Assembly (NCBI RefSeq): GCF_000633415.1
Contig: NZ_AYMV01000030.1
Location: 25,849-89,848, forward strand
Direction of reading: 5' to 3'
DNA: 64,000 bases
From: Leucobacter sp. PH1c
GTDB lineage: Bacteria > Actinomycetota > Actinomycetes > Actinomycetales > Microbacteriaceae
Position numbers and translations under genes: made by a program. This document shows, one piece after another, positions 16,934-25,809 of this stretch. The notes below the pieces were generated by a model that had not been told where the DNA came from, did no database searches, and saw nothing but the letters and a program-made list of their open reading frames with translations. The stretch's first letter is position 1; each line of letters opens with the position of its first letter.

Positions 16934-19516
16934 ATGCAGAAGCGAACACGACGGTTCGCCGCGAGCGCCGCAACCGCCGCGGCGCTCGCCGTCGGCCTGC
17001 TGCTCGCACCCGCGCTGAGCACCGCCCCCGCACTCGCGGAGGACAGCGCTCCCGACGAGCGCGGCGCGACGACCGAGCTCACGCCGCCCGGGCCGCAGAC
17101 CCGAGCGATCGGACCGGCCCAGGTGACCCGCACCTTCGCTGGCGTGCCCGCTCAGTTCGGCGCGGGCGCCGCCGTGGTGCTCCCGGGCGCTGACGGTGTG
17201 CCGCCCCGCGCCGTGGTGAGCTCCTTCTACACGGGCATCGCGCCGATCCTCGACCTCCCCACGGGGAACGCCGCGGTCACCGCGGTGACGGGGCTGAACG
17301 GTGCCCACGGGGTTGCGGCGGCCCCCGGAGCGACTTCGGCCAGCGGGCGCCTCTTCTTCGTCTCGGTGTTCTCGCGGAGCGTCGGGGTCTACGACATCGC
17401 CTCGCGTAGCTGGGTGGACGAGATCTCGGTGCCCGGCCCGCAGCCAGTATCTCTGGCCTTCGTGGGCAGCGATGACGGCACCGAGGGCACACTGTTCGTT
17501 GGCGCCGACACCGAGGACTCGATCTACGGCGTGGACGTCGCGACCGGAGACACGGTCATGGAGGCGCACGTGCCCTGGGGCGGGTGGATCGGCGGGCTCG
17601 CCCCCGGCGCCGACGCGCAGGCGCGATCCGGCAGTCTCCTGGTCGTCGACGCCGGGATCAAGGGCCAGATCCTCCGCATCGATATCGCGACGGGCGCGGT
17701 CACCGAGACGCACCGCCTGCCGAACACGGAGGGGCCCAACTCGGCGCGCAACATCGCCGTGATCCCCGGCGGGACGGCGGGATCGGAGCACGTGCTCGTG
17801 ACGAGCCAGGAGAGCGGCGCGATCCGGCGCATCGACCTGGCGACCGACCAGGTCGTGGCCACGTACGCGTACGGCCCGGCGGAAGCATTCCCGAGGAACG
17901 ACGCGGGCATGTCCGCCGTCGCGTACCTGCCCGGTGAACAGGCTGGTCAGGGCACCGTGCTCGGCTTCCTGCCGCGCGGCGGGATCGTCGCGTTCGCCGA
18001 GGCGAGCACGCAGCTCGAGTACGTGACGGACACGCTCGGATACCCCACGGGCGGGATCGGGTTCCGGCCCAGCAGCGCGGGGAGCGCCGACGGGGAGGTG
18101 TTCGTGGCGGATCGGCTGTCGAAGAACATTAAGGTCTACGACACCACGAGCGACACGCTCGCGCGCGAGCTCACCCTGTCGGGTAAGGACTTCCCGATGG
18201 TCGCGGTGAGCGGTGCGGGGGACGCGCGTCTCGTGGTGGGCTGGGCCGATGGCCCGGTCGAGATCCGCGACCCGGACACCGGAGCCGTGCAGCAGACGCT
18301 CTCGCTTCGTGCGAACGCGATCGGCAGCGCGCCGGGATCGAGCCAGGTGTTCGTCTCGGAGGAGGCGGCGTCCTCGTTCACGATCATCGATGCGCTCACC
18401 GGCAAGACCGTGGGTGCGCACAGTCTCCCGTACGCACCCGGCGCCGTGACGGTCGCGGACTACGCGGGGGCACCCGCGTACTTCATTCCGGATCGCGCGG
18501 GCGGCCGCGTCGAGGTGCGCAGCGTCGACACGTTCGCAGTGCTGGCGGCCTTCTCCGGGTTCAACGCGCCGATGCACGTGAGCGTTTCGGACGGGACGCT
18601 GAGCGTGCTGGAGCGCCGGGGCGTGCTCCACCTCGTGACCCTCGAGGACGGATCGGTGCTGCGCTCGGTGCGCACCGGATTCAGCGGCGCGGGCGTGGCC
18701 TCCGTGGCGGACACCGCCGCCGGCGGCACCCTGGCCTACACGACCGACGGGACGATGGGGATCGCGCGGACCCGCGTCTCGGGGCTCACGCTCGCGCCAG
18801 ACTCGCTCCCGAACGGGCTCGTGGGCGACGCGTACACCGCAGAGATCGATGCCTTCGGTACCCCCGAGCCGACGCTCAGCCACACCGGCGAGCTGCCGGA
18901 CGGGCTGACGCTCGACGCGGCAACCGGCGTGATCACGGGCACGCCGAGCCGCGCCGGGAGCTTCGAGTTCACGGTGACCGCGGCCAACGGGGTCGATCGG
19001 GATCAGGTGCGCAGCTACACGGTCGTGATCGGAGAGCTGCCGACCATCCAGACGGACTCGTTGCCCGAGACCGAGGTCGGCCGCGCGTACGACAGCCGGA
19101 TCGAGTTCCGCGGCTTCCCCGAGCCGAGCCTCTCGGTGAGTGCGGGCGCCCTCCCCGCGGGCATCGAGCTCGATCCCGCGACCGGGCAGCTCATGGGCAC
19201 CGCCAGCGCGGCCGGCGAGTTCACCTTCACCGTGGTCGCGCGGAACGACTTCGGCGAGGCCGCCCAGCCGCTCACCATCGTCGTGGCGCAGGACGCGGTG
19301 ACCCCGCCCGGGCCGGGTAAGCCGGGCAAGCCGGGCGGGAAGACGCCGGGCGGCGCGGAGCAGCCGAAGCCGACCGCCCCGAAGACGGGTGCGCCCGCGC
19401 TCGCGTCGACGGGTGCCGCGTCGTGGGGCGCCGCGGGCCTCATTGGGGGAGCGGCGCTCGTGCTCGGCGGCTCGCTGCTCGTGGTGCGTCGCCTCCGGCG
19501 CCCGCGCGCGGACTAG
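16934..19516 (+). CDS. LAxTG-anchored beta-propeller/Ig-like surface protein
   Basis: 860 aa from ATG 16934 with ACGAGGAT upstream. Signal peptide MQKRTRRFAASAATAAALAV ending near APALAEDS. Residues ~60-620 look like YncE/NHL-type propeller repeats (blocks such as GVYDIASRSWVDEISVPGPQ and IYGVDVATGDTV recur). Two He_PIG Ig-like modules follow (LPDGLTLDAATGVITGTP and LPAGIELDPATGQLMGT). The C-terminus has a Pro/Gly/Lys-rich spacer, LASTG (823-827), a transmembrane helix and VVRRLRRPRAD. The gene follows the LRR gene by 46 bases on the same strand, so the two are probably co-expressed wall proteins. Ligand unknown. Confidence 0.83.
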   Translation: MQKRTRRFAASAATAAALAVGLLLAPALSTAPALAEDSAPDERGATTELTPPGPQTRAIGPAQVTRTFAGVPAQFGAGAAVVLPGADGVPPRAVVSSFYTGIAPILDLPTGNAAVTAVTGLNGAHGVAAAPGATSASGRLFFVSVFSRSVGVYDIASRSWVDEISVPGPQPVSLAFVGSDDGTEGTLFVGADTEDSIYGVDVATGDTVMEAHVPWGGWIGGLAPGADAQARSGSLLVVDAGIKGQILRIDIATGAVTETHRLPNTEGPNSARNIAVIPGGTAGSEHVLVTSQESGAIRRIDLATDQVVATYAYGPAEAFPRNDAGMSAVAYLPGEQAGQGTVLGFLPRGGIVAFAEASTQLEYVTDTLGYPTGGIGFRPSSAGSADGEVFVADRLSKNIKVYDTTSDTLARELTLSGKDFPMVAVSGAGDARLVVGWADGPVEIRDPDTGAVQQTLSLRANAIGSAPGSSQVFVSEEAASSFTIIDALTGKTVGAHSLPYAPGAVTVADYAGAPAYFIPDRAGGRVEVRSVDTFAVLAAFSGFNAPMHVSVSDGTLSVLERRGVLHLVTLEDGSVLRSVRTGFSGAGVASVADTAAGGTLAYTTDGTMGIARTRVSGLTLAPDSLPNGLVGDAYTAEIDAFGTPEPTLSHTGELPDGLTLDAATGVITGTPSRAGSFEFTVTAANGVDRDQVRSYTVVIGELPTIQTDSLPETEVGRAYDSRIEFRGFPEPSLSVSAGALPAGIELDPATGQLMGTASAAGEFTFTVVARNDFGEAAQPLTIVVAQDAVTPPGPGKPGKPGGKTPGGAEQPKPTAPKTGAPALASTGAASWGAAGLIGGAALVLGGSLLVVRRLRRPRAD

Positions 19517-19726
19517 CGCCGGGCGGAGCGGGCTCGGCTGGTCCGGGCCCGTTCCACTCAGCGCCGCGCGCTGCGCTATCGAGGGGATCGGGGTGCTGCA
19601 CTCAACTCTTGGCGTGCTTTCCACTCACATCGCCCCTGGGCGTTCGGGGAGCGGGCCGCGTTCTGAGAACGTGGGTCGCAGGACGGCGGCATCCAGCCGC
19701 CCGAACTCCTGAGAGGTGGCGCCGTG

Positions 19727-19999
19727 ATGAGCTGCACAGAATCGAAGGCTCAGCGCATGCGCCCGCTCACGCGACTGCACCGTCGAGCACGGCTCTGGTG
19801 GATCCTGCTCATCCTTGCAGGGCTCGGCCTCCTTGCCGCCGGCGCCACGTCGGCCATCAGCGAGGGCTCCGCAGCAGACACTGAGGGGCGGAGCGCGAAC
19901 AGTCTTATTCCGTTCGTCATCATGGGGGCGGGAGGCGCGGGATGCTGCCTCGCCGGGAGCGTCGGCGTCGCCCTGAGCGGCCGCGTGTCAGCGACGTGA
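19727..19999 (+). CDS. Small two-helix membrane protein, hypothetical
   Basis: 90 aa from ATG 19727 (GTG 19724 is adjacent and equally possible; GAGAGG lies at 19711-19716). Two hydrophobic segments, WWILLILAGLGLLAAGA and LIPFVIMGAGGAGCCLAGSV, flank a short polar Ser/Glu-rich loop. I do not recognise the family. It converges with the following minus-strand gene, overlapping it by 12 bases. Confidence 0.5.
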   Translation: MSCTESKAQRMRPLTRLHRRARLWWILLILAGLGLLAAGATSAISEGSAADTEGRSANSLIPFVIMGAGGAGCCLAGSVGVALSGRVSAT

Positions 20000-20353
20000 A
20001 CGGAAGAACGGCACGCGGCTCTGCGGGGTCTCCGCGGCCCGGTCAGCGGGGCGCTCAGGCTCGGGGAGCAGGGTCAGATCCTCGTGGACGCGATGCTCGA
20101 CGACGGTGGCGGGATGCCAGAATTCCGCCGGGGTGACCCCGTTGATGACGGGCATCTCAACTTCGATCCGGCGCACCTGACCGCGCTCCACTGAGAACAC
20201 CTCGGTGAAGATCGAGTTCGTGCTCCGGATGAGGCAGACGGACGTGATCCAGTGGCGCCCGTCAGCGGTGAAGACCTGGCTGGCACTCATACGGGTGATC
20301 TCGCTGGGAGCGTTTCTCGTGAAGATGTGTGCGGAGCGCGGTCGCCTAGCCAC
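19988..20353 (-). CDS. Hypothetical protein downstream of lipoprotein
   Basis: About 121 aa if translation starts at GTG 20353, one base after the preceding stop (TGACGTG), which suggests coupling; ATG 20290 would give 100 aa. The protein contains VFTADGRHWITSVCLIRSTN and a Pro/Arg-rich C-terminus. No recognisable domain or catalytic motif. It is the last gene of a three-gene minus-strand block. Confidence 0.45.
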   Translation of the reverse strand: MARRPRSAHIFTRNAPSEITRMSASQVFTADGRHWITSVCLIRSTNSIFTEVFSVERGQVRRIEVEMPVINGVTPAEFWHPATVVEHRVHEDLTLLPEPERPADRAAETPQSRVPFFRSRR

Positions 20354-20354
20354 G

Positions 20355-21188
20355 TCAGGAATTCCCCGCACGGCCGAGGATCCTGGCGACATCGGCATCG
20401 GAGACATCGAGGTACCCGACGAGGATCGGGTCGAACGGGTGCTGGGCTGCACCAGGGGCGGCTGCGGGAGGCTCGCCGGGCGCCGCGGGTTCGGCTGGCT
20501 GGGCAGAGTGGCTCGCAGTGATGACGTAGAAGTCGAAGCGGTCCGAGCAACGCAGATCGAGCACGAGGTCTGTGCCGCCCGACGGAGCAGAGAGGATCCC
20601 CGAGCGGGCACCGAGGTGCACCCCAGGCTGATCCACGTGCACGGTTCCCTGCGCCGCACCGTCGGCGGTCGAGGGAAGCGGGATCGTCAGCGTCTCGCAG
20701 TCGCCGATCGCCGCAGGCCAGTCGTCCACCGCATCCGCTTCGGTGTGCTCCTGCGTCGGCTCGAAACGCCACTGGCCAACTGGGTGGGTCGTTTCTGTTC
20801 GGTCATCCCACATGACGACAATCTCGTCGAACTCGAACGGCTCCGTGCCGACGGGAATGGGAGCCAGGATGCTTGCGATACTCACGCCCGAACGTGTCTC
20901 TCCGCGGCTGAGGGGCGCCGCGTCGGCATCGAACACGGCGACACCGTCGATGCGGATGCCCGCGTAGGAGTCGAGACTGCGCGTGTGCGGTCTCGCCGCC
21001 AGCACGAGCGTCGCCGGGAACTCCGTGTGCTTCGGCTGGAGGATCCGAGCGCTCGTGAGAGCGAAGTGCGGCGCTTCGGTGCGCGATGCGCAGGCTGAGA
21101 GCCAGCTCGGGCCCAGCAGCGCGAGCGCCGCGGTCGTGGCGAGCACCGTGAGCCCGGCCGGGCCCCAGCCGAACTGCTCACCGTGCAC
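20355..21188 (-). CDS. Putative lipoprotein, unknown function
   Basis: 277 aa starting at GTG. The N-terminus has a hydrophobic stretch LTVLATTAALALLGPSWLSAC with lipobox LSAC (Cys33), consistent with export and lipid anchoring. The rest is mixed polar sequence with a Pro/Ala-rich linker near the C-terminus. I recognise no family. Its start overlaps the stop of the preceding minus-strand gene by 11 bases, and its stop is followed immediately by another gene. Confidence 0.55.
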   Translation of the reverse strand: MHGEQFGWGPAGLTVLATTAALALLGPSWLSACASRTEAPHFALTSARILQPKHTEFPATLVLAARPHTRSLDSYAGIRIDGVAVFDADAAPLSRGETRSGVSIASILAPIPVGTEPFEFDEIVVMWDDRTETTHPVGQWRFEPTQEHTEADAVDDWPAAIGDCETLTIPLPSTADGAAQGTVHVDQPGVHLGARSGILSAPSGGTDLVLDLRCSDRFDFYVITASHSAQPAEPAAPGEPPAAAPGAAQHPFDPILVGYLDVSDADVARILGRAGNS

Positions 21189-21591
21189 AGACGAACGCCC
21201 AGCCGATCAGGTTCGTGGGGCCGGGGGCGCAAGCCGCGCTCTCGGGGCGGCAGTACTCGCCGAATACCGAGACGATCCCCTCCTTCGGGAAGAGCCGCGC
21301 GTCGAACTCGAGCGTGCGGGAGCGCGGCCCGAGCGTCACCGTGCCCGGGCCGGCGGCGCTCAGCCCGTCGATGGAGAGGGCGGGCTCGCCCAGGGGATCG
21401 ATCGTGGCGAGCGGCCCGGCGTACGCGGCGATCGAGAGGCCCGCCGGCTGCGCGGGGGAGGAGAGCACGAGGCGCAGCACCCCCGCGATCTGCAGGCGCT
21501 GCTGCGGGAGCTGTTCCTCGGGGCGGAGCAGCGCGTGCCCCTCGGGGGTGCACCAGTCGAGCGACGCGCGCTCGATGCGCACGCCGTTCAC
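21178..21591 (-). CDS. Hypothetical protein, possibly 5'-truncated
   Basis: 137 aa from GTG 21591. The frame stays open for a further ~200 bases upstream, including a TPLTPLTP stretch over the repeat at 21636-21660, but no ATG or GTG occurs there, so the start is uncertain and the N-terminus may be lost. Contains CRPESAACAPGPTNLIGWAF near the end. No recognised domain. It could be the remnant of a larger secreted protein whose signal peptide has decayed or shifted frame. Confidence 0.4.
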   Translation of the reverse strand: MNGVRIERASLDWCTPEGHALLRPEEQLPQQRLQIAGVLRLVLSSPAQPAGLSIAAYAGPLATIDPLGEPALSIDGLSAAGPGTVTLGPRSRTLEFDARLFPKEGIVSVFGEYCRPESAACAPGPTNLIGWAFVCAR

Positions 21592-21821
21592 GGAGAGCTC
21601 GGGCGGGCGCGACGGGCCTGCGTCGGGGGAGTGCGGGGTGAGCGGGGTGAGCGGGGTGCGAGTCCTGGGGGCCTTTCCGGGGTCTGGCGGCGAGGGTACC
21701 GCCAGCCTGCGCCCTCGGGGCCGTGCTGGGTGCGGTGCAGTCGTGGAATGAGTGGGTCTGGGCCGGGCGAATAGGTGCGCGCACCCCGAATTCCACCCCC
21801 GCGACCATCATCAGACGTACT

Positions 21822-21838
21822 TTAGGGTAACCTTATCC
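21822..21838 (+). promoter_or_regulatory. Iron box (IdeR/DmdR/DtxR type)
   Basis: TTAGGGTAACCTTATCC is close to the established actinobacterial consensus TTAGGTTAGSCTAACCTAA. It lies 30 bases before the siderophore-binding lipoprotein gene, where an iron-loaded repressor would block transcription. This fits iron-repressed expression of the five-gene uptake operon. Confidence 0.75.
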
Positions 21839-21867
21839 CCGGAAATCTTCACCGCATAAGGAGCCCC

Positions 21868-22926
21868 ATGTCCGTCACCCGTTCCCGCTCCCGCTCGGCC
21901 GGCCGCGCGCTCGGCGCGCTCGCCGCCGTCACCGTCGCCGCCTTCGCCCTCTCGGCCTGCGCCGCCCCCGCGGCGGACGAGAACGCCGGGGGAGGATCGG
22001 CCGCCGCCGAGAGCGGCGCCTTCCCCGCTTCGGTGACGCACGTGTACGGCACGACCGAGATCCCGGCCCAGCCGGAGCGGGTCGCCACGATCGGCTGGGG
22101 CAGCTTCGACTCCGCCATCGCGCTCGGCGTCGATCCCGTCTCGATCGGGAAGGCGACGTTCGGCGCCGACGCCGAGGGCTACCTGCCCTGGACGAAGGAG
22201 GCGCTCGAAGCGTCGGGGAGCCCGCTGCCCGCCCTGCACGACGAGCTCGACGGCGCCCCCTACGAGGCGCTCTCCGATCTCGGCGTCGACCTGATCCTCG
22301 GCACGAACTCCGGGCTGAGCGAGCAGGAGTACGACACGCTCAGCAAGATCGCCCCCACCATCGCCTACGCGGACACCCCCTGGGGCACGCCCTGGCGCGA
22401 GAGCACCCGCATGGTCGGCGAGGCGCTCGGCGTGCCGAAGGCCGCCGATCAGCTCATCGCCGACACCGAGCAGTTCACGGCCGACGAGATGGCGAAGCAC
22501 CCCGAGGTCGCCGGCAAGACGGCCATGATCATCTGGGTCGACGCGAAGGACCTCGGCAAGGTGCAGTACTACACGCCGAACGACACGCGACTGCAGTACC
22601 TCACCGACCTCGGCCTCACGATCGCGCCGTCGATCGAGCAGCTCGCCGAGGGCTCGCAGGAGTTCGTGTCCTCGATCAGCGCGGAGGAGGCCGACGCGCT
22701 CGATGCCGACATCGCGGTCGTCTTCGTGCAGGGCGGGGGAGACCTCTCCACGCTGCAGAACGATCCGCTGCTGAGCAAGATCCCGGCCGTCCAGTCGGGC
22801 GCCCTCGTCTACATCGACGACGACGCGCAGCTCATGGCCATCTCCTCGCCCACCCCGCTGTCGATCCCGTGGGCGCTCCCCGGGTACGCCACGCAGCTGG
22901 GCGAGGCCGCCGCCAAGGTCCGGTGA
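21868..22926 (+). CDS. Fe3+-siderophore ABC transporter binding lipoprotein
   Basis: 352 aa FepB/FecB-type protein that captures a ferric siderophore outside the membrane. Signal peptide with lipobox LSAC (Cys31). The start of the binding fold is seen in HVYGTTEIPAQPERVATIGW, and YEALSDLGVDLILGTNSGLS and DTPWGTPWRESTRMVGEALG are typical cluster A-2 helical-backbone motifs. AAGGAG precedes the ATG by 4 bases. First gene of an operon with two permeases, an ATPase and a siderophore-interacting reductase; its GTGA overlap couples it to the first permease. Regulated through the iron box just upstream. Confidence 0.92.
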   Translation: MSVTRSRSRSAGRALGALAAVTVAAFALSACAAPAADENAGGGSAAAESGAFPASVTHVYGTTEIPAQPERVATIGWGSFDSAIALGVDPVSIGKATFGADAEGYLPWTKEALEASGSPLPALHDELDGAPYEALSDLGVDLILGTNSGLSEQEYDTLSKIAPTIAYADTPWGTPWRESTRMVGEALGVPKAADQLIADTEQFTADEMAKHPEVAGKTAMIIWVDAKDLGKVQYYTPNDTRLQYLTDLGLTIAPSIEQLAEGSQEFVSSISAEEADALDADIAVVFVQGGGDLSTLQNDPLLSKIPAVQSGALVYIDDDAQLMAISSPTPLSIPWALPGYATQLGEAAAKVR

Positions 22927-23963
22927 CCCGCACCTCCGCGCCGACACGGGTCCCGGTGCGCCGCAAGGCGCGCCTGGCCCCGGCCTGGGCGATCGGGATC
23001 GCGCTCCTCGCGGTCCTCCTCGCGGCTGCGCTCTCCCTCGCCGTCGGGGTACGCGACGTCCCGCTCGCGTCGGTGTGGGCGGCGCTCACCGTCGGTGACA
23101 CCGGGCAGATCGAGCAGGCCGCCGTGCTGGCCCGGATCCCCACGACCGTCACGGGGCTCGTCGTGGGCGCCGCGCTCGGCGTCGGCGGCGCCCTCATGCA
23201 GGGCATGGCCCGCAACCCGCTCGCGGACCCCGGCCTGCTCGGCGTGAACGCGGGCGCCTCCCTCTTCGTGGTGCTCGGCATGAGCCTCCTCGGCTTCGAG
23301 GCGCCGCTCGCGATCGTGTGGTGCGCGCTCGCGGGAGCCGCCGCCGCGGTCCTCGTCGGCTACGGCGCCGCGAGCGCGAGCCCCGCGGGTGCCACGCCCG
23401 TCACCCTCGCCCTCGCGGGGGCCGCGGTTGCCGCGATCGCCGCCTCCGTGATCTCCGCGATCCTCATCACCGACCAGTCCACCCTCGAGAGCTTCCGTTT
23501 CTGGCAGATCGGCTCGCTCACCGCGGGCACCCTCGACACGATCGCGCAGCTCGCCGGGTTCCTCGGTGCGGGTGCGATCATCGCCGTGCTCTGCGCCGGT
23601 GGGCTCAACGGGCTGGCGCTCGGCGACGATGTCGCGCGCGGACTCGGGATCCGGGTCAGCCTCGTGCGCGCGCTCGCCGCCGTCGCGGTCGTGCTGCTCT
23701 GCGGCACCGCCACCGCGATCGCCGGGCCCATCGGCTTCGTCGGCCTCGCCGTGCCGCACGCGGTGCGCCTCGTGGCGGGCAGCGACTACCGCCTCGTGGT
23801 GCCGCTCTCCGCGTGCACGGGGGCGGCGTTCCTCCTCGTCTGCGACGTGCTGGGGCGCCTCATCGCGCGCCCCGGGCTGCTCGAAGTGGGCATTGTCACC
23901 GCGGTGCTCGGCGCCCCGCTCTTCATCGTGCTGCTGCAGCGGCGGAAGACGGTGGGGCTGTGA
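22923..23963 (+). CDS. FecCD-type siderophore permease, subunit 1
   Basis: 346 aa from GTG 22923, overlapping the lipoprotein stop. FecCD/BtuC family with about nine to ten helices; typical stretches are LARIPTTVTGLVVGAALGVG, MQGMARNPLADPGLLGVNAG and PIGFVGLAVPHAVRL (the cytoplasmic coupling region). Forms the membrane channel with the next gene product. Its stop again overlaps the next start by GTGA. Confidence 0.93.
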   Translation: MTRTSAPTRVPVRRKARLAPAWAIGIALLAVLLAAALSLAVGVRDVPLASVWAALTVGDTGQIEQAAVLARIPTTVTGLVVGAALGVGGALMQGMARNPLADPGLLGVNAGASLFVVLGMSLLGFEAPLAIVWCALAGAAAAVLVGYGAASASPAGATPVTLALAGAAVAAIAASVISAILITDQSTLESFRFWQIGSLTAGTLDTIAQLAGFLGAGAIIAVLCAGGLNGLALGDDVARGLGIRVSLVRALAAVAVVLLCGTATAIAGPIGFVGLAVPHAVRLVAGSDYRLVVPLSACTGAAFLLVCDVLGRLIARPGLLEVGIVTAVLGAPLFIVLLQRRKTVGL

Positions 23964-24985
23964 GCGCGCCGCTCGCGCAGCGGCTGCGCACTTCCCGCAC
24001 GGCCCGGATCCGGCGCGACGCGCTCGTCTGCGCGCTCCTCGCGCTTCTCGCCCTCGCCCTGTTCGCGGTCTCGCTCGTCTGGGGCAACTCGGTCACGCCG
24101 ATCGGGGAGGTGCTGCGCGTGCTCGCGGGCGAGCCCGTGCCCGGCGCCTCGTTCGTGGTGGGCGAGCTCCGCCTGCCGCGCGCGCTCGGCGGTCTGCTCG
24201 CCGGGCTCGCGTTCGGCCTCGGCGGAACGCTCTTCCAGACCATGCTGCGCAACGTGCTCGCCAGCCCCGATGTGATCGGGATCTCGGCCGGGGCGAGCGC
24301 CTCCGCGATCATCGCGATCGGCCTGTTCGGGGCCTCCGGGATCGTCGTCTCCGGCGTCGCCGTGCTCGGCGCGCTCGCGGCCGCGCTCCTCGTGTGGGCG
24401 TGCGCGTACCGGCGCGGGCTGTCCGGGATCCGCTTCGTCCTCGTCGGCATCGCGGTCGCGGCCGCGCTCCAAGCCGTGATCAGCTACGTGCTGACGCGCA
24501 GCGACGTGCGCGCGGCCCAGGAGGCCGTCGTGTGGATGACCGGATCGCTCAGCCGCAGCCTGTGGGATCAGCTCGGCCCCACCGCCCCCGTGCTCCTCGT
24601 GCTCATCGCGCTCGGCCTGTTCGCCGCGGCCCGCCTCCAGACGCTCCGCCTCGGCGACGACACCGCCGCCGCGCTCGGCGTGCGCGTGCAGGCGGCGCGG
24701 CTCGGCGTGATCCTCTGCGGCGTGCTGCTCATCGCCGTCGCCACCTCGCTCACCGGCCCGATCGCGTTCGTCGCGTTCCTCGCCGGCCCGATCGCGCTGC
24801 GCCTCGTGCGCCGCGCGGAGGCGGTGCCGGTCGCCGCCGCGCTGGTGGGCGCCCTGCTCGTGCTCGGCGGCGACCTCATCGCCCAGCACCTCACCCCGGC
24901 CGTGCTGCCGGTCGGCGTCGTCACCGGCCTCCTCGGCGCCCCCGTTCTGCTGATCCTGCTCATGAGAGGACGCACCCGCGTATGA
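23960..24985 (+). CDS. FecCD-type siderophore permease, subunit 2
   Basis: 341 aa from GTG 23960. Same family as the preceding permease: LRLPRALGGLLAGLAFGLGG, MLRNVLASPDVIGISAGASA and PIAFVAFLAGPIALRLVRR. The N-terminus is basic and cytoplasmic before the first helix. Heterodimerises with the other permease to form the ferric-siderophore channel. ATGA overlap with the ATPase gene. Confidence 0.93.
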   Translation: MSAPLAQRLRTSRTARIRRDALVCALLALLALALFAVSLVWGNSVTPIGEVLRVLAGEPVPGASFVVGELRLPRALGGLLAGLAFGLGGTLFQTMLRNVLASPDVIGISAGASASAIIAIGLFGASGIVVSGVAVLGALAAALLVWACAYRRGLSGIRFVLVGIAVAAALQAVISYVLTRSDVRAAQEAVVWMTGSLSRSLWDQLGPTAPVLLVLIALGLFAAARLQTLRLGDDTAAALGVRVQAARLGVILCGVLLIAVATSLTGPIAFVAFLAGPIALRLVRRAEAVPVAAALVGALLVLGGDLIAQHLTPAVLPVGVVTGLLGAPVLLILLMRGRTRV

Positions 24986-25809
24986 CTCGCGCACGCACCC
25001 ACGCCACCCCCGCGGCCCGCTCCCTCCGCGCCGACGGCCTCGTGGTCGGCTACGACGGCGAGCCCGTGATCGCGGGCCTCGACCTCGCGCTGCCGAGCGC
25101 CGGGGTCACGATGATCGTGGGCGGCAACGGCTGCGGCAAGTCGACGCTGCTCCGCGCCCTCGCCCGGCTCATCCGCCCGCGCGGCGGCGCCGTGCTGCTC
25201 GACGGCGAGCCCATCGCCCGGCTCGCGACGAAGCAGGTGGCGCGCATCGTCGGCCTGCTGCCGCAGGCGCCCACGGCGCCAGACGGGATCACGGTCTCCG
25301 AGCTGGTCGACCGCGGCCGCACGCCGCACCGTGGCGGCTTCGGGCGGCGCGGCGCCGGCGACGACGCGGTGGTCGCCGAGGCGCTCGAGCTCACCGGCAT
25401 GGTGGAGTTCGCGGAGCGCGGCGTCGACGAGCTCTCGGGCGGTCAGCGGCAGCGGGCCTGGGTCGCGATGGCGCTCGCGCAGGAACCCGACATCCTGCTG
25501 CTCGATGAGCCGACCACCTACCTCGACCTCGCCCACCAGGTGGAGCTGCTCGAACTGCTCGTGCGGCTCTCCCGCGAGCGCGGCACGCAGGTGGTGGTTG
25601 TCATCCACGAGCTGAACCTGGCGACACGCTACGCGGACCACCTGATCGCGATGGCCGACGGCGCCGTCGTCGCGCAGGGCCGCCCGGCCGAGGTGGTCAC
25701 GGTCGAGCTGGTGCGCGAGGTGTTCGGCCTCGAGACCGTGATCTGCCCGGATCCCGTCGCGGGTACGCCCATGATCGTGCCCGTCGGCTCGGGCGGGGGC
25801 GCCGCATGA
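24982..25809 (+). CDS. Siderophore ABC transporter ATPase (FepC type)
   Basis: 275 aa. Walker A GGNGCGKST, Q-loop LLPQAP, signature LSGGQRQRAWVAMALAQ, Walker B ILLLDEPTTYLD and switch His in VVIHELN are all intact. Powers uptake through the two FecCD permeases encoded just upstream. The start overlaps the previous stop (ATGA), and the stop overlaps the start of the siderophore-interacting protein. Confidence 0.95.
   Translation: MTRARTHATPAARSLRADGLVVGYDGEPVIAGLDLALPSAGVTMIVGGNGCGKSTLLRALARLIRPRGGAVLLDGEPIARLATKQVARIVGLLPQAPTAPDGITVSELVDRGRTPHRGGFGRRGAGDDAVVAEALELTGMVEFAERGVDELSGGQRQRAWVAMALAQEPDILLLDEPTTYLDLAHQVELLELLVRLSRERGTQVVVVIHELNLATRYADHLIAMADGAVVAQGRPAEVVTVELVREVFGLETVICPDPVAGTPMIVPVGSGGGAA

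Noticed and set aside
13816..19624. Minus-strand open frames of 1105 and 931 codons
   Set aside because: Shadows of LuxR, LRR and propeller genes in GC-rich DNA; strongly Arg/Gly-biased and opposite to genes with signal peptides and LAxTG ends.
23318..24981. Upstream extensions of the second permease and ATPase frames
   Set aside because: Arg-rich non-homologous sequence; GTG 23960 and ATG 24982 overlap previous stops and fit homology.
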